From contig JBEKDJ010000244.1 of the NCBI GenBank assembly GCA_050014415.1, forward strand, positions 1-7,308: DNA of 7,308 nt. The letters are read 5' to 3'. The translations under genes and the position numbers were made by a program. The notes under the pieces were generated by a model. It was not told the origin of the DNA, did no database searches, and saw nothing but the letters and a program-made list of their open reading frames with translations. Within the stretch, counting starts at the first letter, position 1, and the number at the start of each line of letters is the position of its first letter. The stretch is from JBEKDJ01 sp050014415 (GTDB taxonomy: Bacteria > Desulfobacterota > BSN033 > UBA1163). This document shows positions 1 to 5,370 of this stretch, in pieces.

Positions 1-17
1 ATGTCGCTTCGGCTCAT
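1..17 (-). CDS. start of a partial minus-strand gene, cut by the left edge
   Basis: Only the first codons are inside the window; read on the minus strand they give M-S-R-S-D. The call rests on an ATG at 17-15 preceded by AAGGAG (24-29 on the plus strand) with 6 nt spacing, which is a strong ribosome binding site. It lies downstream of a minus-strand terminator and an AT-rich, palindrome-containing leader, as expected for the first gene of a transcription unit. Too little is visible to name a product. Confidence 0.5.
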
Positions 18-28
18 TTGGATCTCCT

Positions 29-50
29 TCATATATGAGTATTTATACTC
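29..50. promoter_or_regulatory. palindromes upstream of the left-edge gene, possible operator
   Basis: Two small palindromes overlap between the terminator and the start codon of the left-edge gene: TCATATATGA (29-38) and GAGTATTTATACTC (37-50, 6-bp arms, 2-bp spacer). On the minus strand the second contains TATAAA, which could be a -10 element, but no good -35 lies at the right distance. Their position suits a repressor site acting on the left-edge gene. AT-rich palindromes also arise by chance, so this is tentative. Confidence 0.25.
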
Positions 51-65
51 CTATTATGAGAACAC

Positions 66-99
66 AAAAACGCCCACAAATCAAGAAAATTGTGGGCGT
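66..99 (-). terminator. Rho-independent terminator, minus strand
   Basis: A 10-bp perfect stem (70-79 with 90-99, arm CGCCCACAA plus one A-T pair) has a 10-nt loop. On the minus strand it is followed by TTTTT (70-66). The T tract is only on that side, so the terminator stops transcripts moving leftward. It would insulate the left-edge gene from transcripts coming from cassette A, although about 530 bp of repeat-bearing DNA lie between them. Confidence 0.6.
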
Positions 100-155
100 G
101 TGATCAAAAAAGCTCCGAAAGGGCTAAACTGTTACTCCTGCCCCAGTGAGTCTTT

Positions 156-189
156 GGGGTCAGGTCTATTTTCTTAGCATTCTGACCCC
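156..189. repeat. REP-like inverted repeat with GGGTCAGGTCTATT motif
   Basis: GGGGTCAG (156-163) pairs with CTGACCCC (182-189) across an 18-nt gap, and the 14-mer GGGTCAGGTCTATT lies at 157-170. The same 14-mer recurs at 7187-7200 next to another hairpin. Motifs of this kind are often found around RAYT genes and their REP sequences. A further unpaired CTGACCCC lies at 420-427. Confidence 0.5.
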
Positions 190-213
190 TTCTCCCTGCA
201 TTTTGCTAAATGA

Positions 214-395
214 AGACCAGGAGGTCAATCCCTCAATTGTTACATTTTCAAGAAACCCTTTGAATAAATTCTGAGCATTTCGATTATTGCTCACGATCCC
301 TCAATCTCTTTCGCTCCTGGCTCACCGATCTGTCACCCACGTTCAGCATATTGTCATATGGTTTATCAGCGGTGAGGAATTGATCTATTTTTCTT
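214..395 (-). repeat. dispersed repeat copy 1 (decayed RAYT-like transposase 3' end)
   Basis: This is the first of three same-orientation copies, roughly 85-90% identical to copy 2 by eye. The best conserved part is 300-340. Read on the minus strand it encodes NVGDRSVSQERKRLRD, which resembles the helix-turn-helix tail of REP-associated tyrosine transposases. A small indel just after this motif breaks the frame. It lacks the ~112-bp internal segment found only in copy 3. The right boundary is soft: similarity to the other copies fades near 385-395. Confidence 0.7.
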
Positions 396-632
396 TCTTA
401 AATACTTTATTACGATTGCCTGACCCCCTCCGTGATGCCAACTTTAACGCTTCCACCTAATGTTCAGCGGAAATGATGTATAGGAATTGAGGATTATGAG
501 TTGAAAGAGACCCTTACTCTGGCTTTCAGCCACGCCCTAAAGCGGAAGCAAGGAGTGAAGGGAGCACATGTTGTATGGCGTCGGCTGCAGCGCTTTAGAT
601 CCCTACGCCGCTGTAGGAAAAAACATGCTTAC
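396..632. other. gap without a recognisable gene
   Basis: This stretch lies between repeat copy 1 and the 3' end of cassette A. It contains a half REP motif (CTGACCCC, 420-427) and a 5-bp hairpin (CCTAC 602-606 with GTAGG 613-617). The T tract beside that hairpin lies on the wrong side for it to terminate cassette A. A plus-strand open frame runs through about 490-670 but has no start codon with a ribosome binding site. I see no supported gene here. Confidence 0.5.
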
Positions 633-989
633 TCAAAGTCCCAACTCGCGCTTCTCGGCATCCGACAGAAGTCTTGACAATGCGTCGTATTCAATATTTC
701 CGACATGCCGCCGAATGCGCCTGGCCAAGTCAAACGCTCCACGGCCAAACAGGGCTGGTCCTAAGTCGTGCATGAGCTGTGGAAAAGATTTCGAAGCCGT
801 GCCCAGCGCGCCTATAGCCGCACCAACTTCTGGACGTCCACCTGATACCATCGCAGTAACGCCGCCAACCGCACTACCAGCAATGAGATCCCACAGCACC
901 CGGACTGGCCGTGTATGGATTTTGTCCTGGGCAGGAGATAGCATTCGAGAGGCTGAGGCCAGTTCCTGCCGAATCTCATGCGCCTCCAC
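633..989 (-). CDS. C-terminal part of an unrecognised protein split by an in-frame stop
   Basis: This 118-residue frame begins at a GTG (989-987) with no clear ribosome binding site. It is in the same frame as the 234-residue ORF upstream, separated only by TAA and two codons (ACT CTT). It therefore reads as the C-terminal third of one ~355-codon gene rather than a separate gene. Residues 31-66 form a glycine- and alanine-rich hydrophobic stretch (from VLWDLIAGSAVGG to AAIGALGTAS) that could be a membrane-inserting or tightly packed helical hairpin. The rest is charged and helical (GAFDLARRIRRHVGNIEYD). I do not recognise the family. It may be made by reinitiation or readthrough, or be a dead fragment. 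Confidence 0.55.
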   Translation of the reverse strand: MEAHEIRQELASASRMLSPAQDKIHTRPVRVLWDLIAGSAVGGVTAMVSGGRPEVGAAIGALGTASKSFPQLMHDLGPALFGRGAFDLARRIRRHVGNIEYDALSRLLSDAEKRELGL

Positions 990-995
990 AAGAGT

Positions 996-1700
996 TTATG
1001 AGGTTTTCAACCGGTCCACCAGTGCCCACACTTTAGCACGTGCGTCTGCCCACTCTGCACGAAGGTCTTTGATGATTATGGGAATCGCCTCTCGCCTTGC
1101 ACAACGGGTTAGAATGATGGAAAGCACGGGTGGGACCATGAACCCGAGCTCGCCTGCATTTACTTCCTTTGCAAATTTCTGCCAATCCCGGTCGAGGTAT
1201 TTAAACAGTTCTGCTGGAAACTGAGTTGAAACTCCGATCGTAGCACTGCCGAATTTGCCTGTTAAAAGGGCACTACCTCCATTCCGCACTATGTTTATTA
1301 TGCGTTGTAAATATTCGATATGAGCCTCATAGTAGACGTTTCCTTCATCCGCGTTTGAAAACTCTCGTGCTACTTTGATCAACGTAGGCGATAACGGGAT
1401 ATCCGGGGTCTCAGGCTCTCCAGGACCAAATCTCTGTGTGAAGAAATCATAACCTGTCAGCACTGGGCCTGTTGCAACAATCACCGAACGTCCTCCAGCG
1501 ACCTCCTCTTCCTCTGTAAATTCAGGGTCGGCCTCTGGAACATACGGATCCGGTTCCAGGTCCATTGAAATTTCGTCATGCAGGACAACAGTTCGGACAA
1601 AACGCTCAACCTCGGATAATTCACTCAAATCCGTGAGGGGACCATAAACAAGACTATGCAGCGGAAAGAATGCATATGGATCACACACCGCAACACGCAT
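996..1700 (-). CDS. N-terminal part (234 aa) of an unrecognised protein ending at an in-frame TAA
   Basis: The ATG (1700-1698) has AGAGG about 7 nt upstream, so the start is well supported. The protein has no signal peptide or membrane segment. Features visible: a short N-terminal domain (MRVAVCDPYAFFPLHSLVYG), an acidic linker at residues 42-66 (EFTEEEE), a hydrophobic strand RSVIVATGPVLTG at 71-83, a mixed helical middle, and a C-terminal section (LGFMVPPVLSIILTRC, then KDLRAEWADARAKVWALVDRL). The last section runs straight into the frame of the 118-residue ORF if the TAA at 998-996 is ignored. The gene stands alone between repeat copies 1 and 2 with an AT-rich leader (1701-1760) in which I found no convincing promoter. 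The function is unknown; a defence role would be a guess from context only. Confidence 0.65.
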   Translation of the reverse strand: MRVAVCDPYAFFPLHSLVYGPLTDLSELSEVERFVRTVVLHDEISMDLEPDPYVPEADPEFTEEEEVAGGRSVIVATGPVLTGYDFFTQRFGPGEPETPDIPLSPTLIKVAREFSNADEGNVYYEAHIEYLQRIINIVRNGGSALLTGKFGSATIGVSTQFPAELFKYLDRDWQKFAKEVNAGELGFMVPPVLSIILTRCARREAIPIIIKDLRAEWADARAKVWALVDRLKTS

Positions 1701-1910
1701 ACACCGCCTCTGTATTAATCCTAAGTGAAATCAAAATAATTTAATAATCAGCAATTCGAAGGAACCAGAACCTATCCTTATTGTGGGCTTACGACTGTAA
1801 TATACACCTTTTTCAAAATGTTGAGAAGAGAAAGTTCCAGGAAGGAGTCTTCTCTGCCCTGATAGCTACGATTAGGTCACATGCTGGTGGTTCACCAGAA
1901 ACTCAACGGT

Positions 1911-2098
1911 GGATCAGGGGGGCAATTCTTCAATTGTTACATTTTCCAAGAAACCTTTTGAATAAATCCTGAGCATTTCGATCATCGCTCAACTCATCCC
2001 TCAATCTCCTTCGCTCCTGGCTCACCGATCTGTCACCCACATTCAGCATATTGTTATATGGCTTATCAACGGTGAACAATTAGCCCCATTGAGCCACT
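1911..2098 (-). repeat. dispersed repeat copy 2 (decayed RAYT-like transposase 3' end)
   Basis: This copy is in the same orientation as copies 1 and 3 and fills most of the gap between cassettes A and B. The conserved block is 2000-2040. On the minus strand it keeps an open frame of about 46 codons, with DKPYNNMLNVGDRSVS then QERRRLRDELSDD and ending in LGKCNN and TGA at 1932-1930. The short ORF MLNVGDRSVSQ... has no ribosome binding site. It shares the ~112-bp deletion with copy 1. The left end begins GGATCAGG like copy 3, and its right end lies 12 bp from the stop codon of the nuclease gene. Confidence 0.75.
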
Positions 2099-2110
2099 TT
2101 TTCCCTTGTC

Positions 2111-3025
2111 TTAATCTGTTAATTGAAAGTTAATTTTATAGTATTTAAGGCTAATCAAGCTTTGGATAGGCCTTACGGCGTATTTAAGACGTTCATCCTT
2201 TTCATTTGTTATGATCAAGCCCTTGACATCTTCTCCCTCCTGACAAAGATTGTCTTTAACCCAGCCCATGTATCTGAGAATTTGTCCCACCACCTTGTCA
2301 GATTCTCGCCCTTTTTTTAATTCAATCACTACGAAGGAATTTGAACTCGGCTGTTTTGCAAGAACATCAATGTTTCCAATTTCTGTCTGAAATTGTCGAC
2401 CAATATTACCTTCTGGATCTATATATAATTCCAGATCATTCTCAAAAATTTTCTTGAAATTGGTGACAATGAATTCTTCCAGGTATTTCTCAAGAGCAAA
2501 CTCTTGCAGTTCTTTAACGTCTTCTTCTTTTTCCTCTGAAGGGGGCAGACGTTCAATAAGGCTACGGTATTTGTCTTCCGATATCTCCCAAAGGGTGAAT
2601 ATGGGGAAAACTGACTCTTCAAATTCTATTTGTTTCTCTTCCCATCTGACTTTAATAAAAAGTGGATAAGGGCGGTCAGTTAAATTTGCTACCCTGTTTT
2701 TCCCCATTTCTACATTATAAAAAGGCCTTTCTGTAATTTCTCCAATTCCAATTATCTTCTTTCGGCCACGTCGAGCAATGATGATATCTCTAAGTGACAT
2801 TTCGTGATAAATCTTCCAAATGCTTTTCCTATCTATTGGCACGTCCTTCCCATAAACTTCTCTATATTTTTTCAAAAAATCGGTTTCGTTTAGGTCTGGA
2901 ACATCCCCCAATTCTATTGAGCCAAAGGCAATTGTCCCGTTTTTCAAATCATATTCCCAGACTTTATCGAATATCTGTGGTTTAGTAGAATTATAAGGTG
3001 CCCATACCCAGTATCTTCTTGTCAT
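2111..3025 (-). CDS. EVE/PUA-like domain fused to NucS/DUF91-type nuclease
   Basis: The 304-residue protein has two parts. Residues 1-105 look like a PUA/EVE-type fold: YWVWAP at 5-10, KNGTIAFGSIELGD at 28-41, then W70 and the strand pair IIIARRGRKKIIGIGEIT (81-98). Residues ~175-300 match the NucS/DUF91 RecB-like nuclease core: EKYLEEFIVTNF (179-190), GNID (217-220), IELKKG (234-239) and Q248...Y252..W255. The acidic and lysine residues D220, E235 and K237 are the expected metal-binding catalytic set. EVE-type domains bind modified bases in DNA or RNA, so a role cutting modified foreign DNA (type IV-like restriction) is a reasonable inference, not a demonstrated one. GGGAGG lies 6 nt before the ATG. 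The gene is clearly lower in GC (around 40% by rough count) than the kinase gene to the right, which suggests acquisition by transfer. Confidence 0.8.
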   Translation of the reverse strand: MTRRYWVWAPYNSTKPQIFDKVWEYDLKNGTIAFGSIELGDVPDLNETDFLKKYREVYGKDVPIDRKSIWKIYHEMSLRDIIIARRGRKKIIGIGEITERPFYNVEMGKNRVANLTDRPYPLFIKVRWEEKQIEFEESVFPIFTLWEISEDKYRSLIERLPPSEEKEEDVKELQEFALEKYLEEFIVTNFKKIFENDLELYIDPEGNIGRQFQTEIGNIDVLAKQPSSNSFVVIELKKGRESDKVVGQILRYMGWVKDNLCQEGEDVKGLIITNEKDERLKYAVRPIQSLISLKYYKINFQLTD

Positions 3026-3079
3026 GTTTGCCTCCCGCTGACACCCAGAGTCGCTTATTTTGGAATCAATTATGATAAG

Positions 3080-3108
3080 ATTCTATGAAAAGAAAGGGAA
3101 TTGGTCAA
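3080..3108 (-). promoter_or_regulatory. sigma70-type promoter of the EVE-nuclease gene
   Basis: On the minus strand TTGACC (-35, 3108-3103) and TAGAAT (-10, 3085-3080) are separated by 17 nt. Each matches consensus at five of six positions. Transcription would start near 3073, giving a leader of about 48 nt before the ATG at 3025. The promoter lies between the gene and repeat copy 3, so the nuclease is an independent transcription unit. Confidence 0.7.
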
Positions 3109-3155
3109 CAAAGATTTGGCTGGATGATCAGCCCGTCCTGTTCGTTATTAAAAAG

Positions 3156-3456
3156 GGATCAGGCGGTCAATTCTTCAATTGTTACATTTTCCAAGAAGTC
3201 CTTTGAATAAATCCTGAGCATTTTGATCATCGCTCAGCCAATCCCTTAATCTCCTTCGCTCCGGGCTCACCGATCTATCACCCACTCGGAAAAGCTCTCC
3301 TATCTCCGGCCACTCAATCCTCCTGCCCGGTAAAGTAACTCCATACCCGTCTGACGAAGAACTCCTTTCTCCTCCGAAGCGGTTTTGCCATTTCGGGCTT
3401 CAGGATATTCTTATATGGCTTATCAACAATGAAGATTTGATACCATTGATCCAACT
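3156..3456 (-). repeat. dispersed repeat copy 3, the longest copy
   Basis: It is homologous to copies 1 and 2 at both ends but carries about 112 extra bp (3286-3397) in the middle. It begins GGATCAGG like copy 2, and similarity on the right runs to the CCATTGATCCAACTT stretch, some 14 bp before the -35 of vapBC. The extra segment continues the transposase-like reading of the shared part, so this copy is probably nearest to the parent sequence. Confidence 0.75.
3175..3398 (-). pseudogene. C-terminal remnant of a REP-associated tyrosine transposase (RAYT)
   Basis: Within repeat copy 3 the minus strand reads EIGELFRVGDRSVS, then PERRRLRDWLSDDQ, ending LGKCNN and TGA at 3177-3175. This matches the helix-turn-helix tail typical of RAYTs (EIG-x-x-F-x-V...VSQxRKRLR). 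Just upstream a different frame gives GMELLYRAGGLSGR, which fits the preceding helix of the same domain, so a one-base frameshift near 3313-3318 has broken it. The catalytic HUH domain with its tyrosine is absent. The assignment is from motif memory, without alignment. All three repeat copies appear to be decayed versions of this 3' end. Confidence 0.55.
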
Positions 3457-3469
3457 TGAAAAACTATTC

Positions 3470-3498
3470 TTGCCTGATCTATATTTTTTGTGTATAAT
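3470..3498 (+). promoter_or_regulatory. promoter of the vapBC operon
   Basis: TTGCCT (3470-3475) and a perfect TATAAT (3493-3498) are separated by 17 nt. Transcription should start near 3505, which excludes the in-frame upstream ATG at 3490 and supports the antitoxin start at 3529. Confidence 0.7.
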
Positions 3499-3518
3499 GT
3501 GATGTATAAATGTTATAA
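3491..3518 (+). promoter_or_regulatory. tandem TGTATAA-like repeats, possible antitoxin operator
   Basis: TGTATAA occurs at 3491-3497 and 3503-3509, with a variant TGTTATAA at 3511-3518. The first overlaps the -10 box and the others span the expected transcription start. VapB antitoxins with a ribbon-helix-helix fold usually repress their own operon by binding short repeats here, so these are candidate sites. The AT-richness of the region makes chance repeats possible. Confidence 0.35.
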
Positions 3519-3528
3519 GGAGAAAGTC

Positions 3529-3828
3529 ATGGCAGAAATGGTACGCAAACAGATTTACATCCGAGAGCGTCACGAGCGTTTACTCAAGCGAATTTCCAAA
3601 GCCCGTGGTGTCAGTGAAGCCGAACTCATTCGCCAAGCGATTGAGCGGGAGACGGTTGGGGAAAAGCTCCCTCTTTTGGCGCCCGATCAAGCGGCTTGGG
3701 ACAAGATGCTTCGCTTTGCGAATAGCCGAAAAGACCTTCGTCCCAGTACTCGGCCCTACCGGTGGAACCGCCTGGACGCCTATGAAGAGAGAGAAAGACG
3801 CTTCACTAAGCGCAAGAAAGATAAATGA
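3529..3828 (+). CDS. vapB: ribbon-helix-helix antitoxin, VapB type
   Basis: This 99-residue protein is the antitoxin of a toxin-antitoxin pair. It would bind and block the PIN-domain toxin encoded next and repress the shared promoter. Residues 5-40 carry a ribbon-helix-helix pattern: strand RKQIYI, then HERLLKRISKARG and VSEAELIRQAIER. The basic, charged C-terminus (RWNRLDAYEERERRFTKRKK) is the usual toxin-binding tail. AAGGAG lies 8 nt before the ATG at 3529; the longer frame from 3490 would begin upstream of the predicted transcription start. The stop overlaps the toxin start as ATGA (3825-3828), indicating translational coupling. Confidence 0.8.
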   Translation: MAEMVRKQIYIRERHERLLKRISKARGVSEAELIRQAIERETVGEKLPLLAPDQAAWDKMLRFANSRKDLRPSTRPYRWNRLDAYEERERRFTKRKKDK

Positions 3829-4277
3829 CGATGCCGCCTATATTGATCGACACAAACATCCTGATTTACCTTTACGATCAAAACCAACCAGACAAACAGA
3901 ACCAATCGAAGCGTGTGCTTGAGCAGTTGGAGTTGACGCGCAGCGGGCGCTTGAGTGTACAGGCACTAGCCGAATTCTTCAGTGTCGCCACTCGTAAACT
4001 ATCTCCGAACCTCACTCCAGCAGAGGCTCTGGAACAAATAAATTTGTTTATCCGTCTTTGGCCAGTCTTTGACTTAACGCCTATGATTGTGATGGAAGCT
4101 GGACGAGGCGTCCGTGATCACAAACTCTCCTACTACGATGCCCAAGTGTGGGCGACTGCCCGCCTGAATCAGGTACCGTTTGTATTCAGTGAAGACTTCC
4201 GGGATGGGTCGATCCTGGAGGGTGTGCGCTTCGTGAATCCTTTCTCTCCAAAGTTCCTGCTCGAAAAATGGTTTTAA
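3825..4277 (+). CDS. vapC: PIN-domain toxin, VapC type
   Basis: This 150-residue PIN-domain ribonuclease is the toxin partner of the preceding antitoxin; family members cut tRNA or rRNA in a Mg2+-dependent way. The four acidic active-site positions are visible: D9 (ILIDTNILIYLYD), E50 (SVQALAEFF), D105 (LSYYDAQVWATA) and D124 (VFSEDFRDG). Length and layout are complete for a VapC, so the pair looks functional. The start overlaps the antitoxin stop by ATGA and has no ribosome binding site of its own, so coupling to the antitoxin is likely. No clear terminator follows. Confidence 0.85.
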   Translation: MTMPPILIDTNILIYLYDQNQPDKQNQSKRVLEQLELTRSGRLSVQALAEFFSVATRKLSPNLTPAEALEQINLFIRLWPVFDLTPMIVMEAGRGVRDHKLSYYDAQVWATARLNQVPFVFSEDFRDGSILEGVRFVNPFSPKFLLEKWF

Positions 4278-4719
4278 CCGTCAAAAAGGCGCACGAGATG
4301 CCTCAAAAGAGCCTCTTCTTTACCGGCAAATTATCAAAACCAGCGCAGTTATAAAGACTGTGATGATTTGGCTTATCAGAAACTTAGCTGCTCCCCCCTG
4401 GGCATATCTCGGGGACGATTCTCATATTCTGATTCAATAACAAAATTAGATTCAAACTATTTTATCGGTCTCGCCATTCTTGTCCTGTGTCATGGGCAGA
4501 CCCCGTGTTTTTATCTTCGAACAGGAAGAGGATAGGGGGGATGAGATTCGCCTATCTCAGCAGGGAAATAGATTAGTTTTACTACCCGAAGATTACGAGT
4601 TGAAACAGAGGATAACGTTTGCAACGCAGACAAAAGCTCAGGTATCGATCTTGAGAAGATGGCAGAGGAGCGTGATACCTACCGGTCCCTCGTCCGCAAG
4701 AGGGGCGGGTAATTCCCCC
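4278..4719. other. gap with no supported gene, perhaps a decayed ORF
   Basis: Between vapC and the nitroreductase I see no complete gene. A plus-strand frame from 4480 (MGRPRVFIFEQEED, then QQGNRLVLLPEDYEL) is protein-like up to about 4610. A second plus frame (GIDLEKMAEERDTYRSL, then VRKRGG and TAA near 4711) is protein-like after about 4645. This could be one small gene broken by a frameshift, but neither part has a ribosome binding site and I do not recognise them. TGGCTTATCA at 4369-4378 echoes the right end of the dispersed repeats. The 6-bp hairpin 4700-4721 has no T tract. Confidence 0.35.
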
Positions 4720-5274
4720 TCACTCGACATAGTTTACCTTGCCTCTTTTGCTGCGCTCACCAAGGCTGAATTTGTTCTCAGCGGCAGCGTAACCGACGAT
4801 GACGGCGCACTGCACAGTATAGCCTTTCGGCACGCCCGCTTCTTGAGCTAAATCACGATTGCTCTCCCCGTTCAACGCCCTGGTGGGCGATACGAGATAG
4901 CACGATCCCAGCCCCAGTCCAGTCGCCTCAAGCAACATGTTTTCTGCAGCGAGAGCTGTGTTGGCCGTGCCGAAAGGAGCATCCGCAGGCGCGGAAAGCA
5001 GGATCAGCACAGGCGCCCCGTATATCGGCTGATATCTCGGCAGGGACGCCCGTTGTTGGGCAAACTCGTTACCCGAGTGGACCATGGCATCCAGCGCCCG
5101 GTCGTTAATCCTTTGCCGCAGCCCGGTGGTTTGGATCACTGAAATCTGAAAAGGCCCGGCATTAGGCGCCCACTGGCCGGCTTCGACAATCCTTTTCAAA
5201 ACATCGGCGGGAATCGGCTTGTCTTCATAAGCTCTCACACTCTTCCTCTTTGCTATCGCCTCTGAAACATTCAT
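4720..5274 (-). CDS. FMN-dependent nitroreductase family protein
   Basis: This 184-residue cytoplasmic flavoprotein would use NAD(P)H to reduce nitro or related compounds; the true substrate cannot be told. Family signatures: the N-terminal FMN-phosphate motif KRKSVRAY (residues 8-15), WAPNAGPFQ near 34-42, the helix ENMLLEATGLGLGSCYL in the middle, the strand CAVIVGYA, and a C-terminal GERSKRGKV basic segment. The length is normal for the small nitroreductases. GGAGG (5286-5282) lies 7 nt before the ATG at 5274 and only 4 nt before an adjacent ATG at 5277, so the second is chosen. A longer frame to 5343 would begin inside the promoter. It shares its strand with the kinase gene but has its own promoter. 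Confidence 0.85.
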   Translation of the reverse strand: MNVSEAIAKRKSVRAYEDKPIPADVLKRIVEAGQWAPNAGPFQISVIQTTGLRQRINDRALDAMVHSGNEFAQQRASLPRYQPIYGAPVLILLSAPADAPFGTANTALAAENMLLEATGLGLGSCYLVSPTRALNGESNRDLAQEAGVPKGYTVQCAVIVGYAAAENKFSLGERSKRGKVNYVE

Positions 5275-5313
5275 CATCAACCCTCCTTCGCATTGGAAGT
5301 ATTCGTTGACATT

Positions 5314-5343
5314 ATTATACGATTTAGTCGGGCAATTGTGCAA
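5314..5343 (-). promoter_or_regulatory. promoter of the nitroreductase gene
   Basis: On the minus strand TTGCAC (5343-5338) and a perfect TATAAT (5319-5314) are separated by 18 nt, giving a leader of about 33 nt. The palindrome AATTGTGCAATT (5334-5345) overlaps the -35 box and could be a regulator site. It also supports the short start of the nitroreductase, because the longer frame would start inside the promoter. Confidence 0.6.
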
Positions 5344-5370
5344 TTCAGGAAACTGTAGTAGTCTTTGGGG

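Noticed and set aside
568..1224. A 218-codon plus-strand open frame
   Set aside because: It lies opposite the minus-strand cassette A genes, starts from a TTG with no ribosome binding site, and its serine- and arginine-rich composition is that of an antisense shadow.
1781..1972. A 63-codon plus-strand ORF
   Set aside because: It starts at TTG without a ribosome binding site and its second half is repeat copy 2 read antisense to the transposase remnant.
3072..3206. A 44-codon plus-strand ORF (MIRFYEKKGNWSTKIW...) running into repeat copy 3
   Set aside because: Its first half looks protein-like, but it overlaps the nuclease promoter on the other strand, has only a weak ribosome binding site and ends inside the repeat. 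At most it is a gene remnant cut by the repeat.
214..3456. The three repeats as a CRISPR array or integron attC sites
   Set aside because: There are only three long units (about 180-300 bp) separated by whole genes, with protein-like minus-strand reading; no short regular spacers and no attC-type core sites are visible.
4700..4721. GAGGGG/CCCCTC hairpin at the nitroreductase stop codon as a terminator
   Set aside because: The stem is only 6 bp and no T tract follows on the minus strand.
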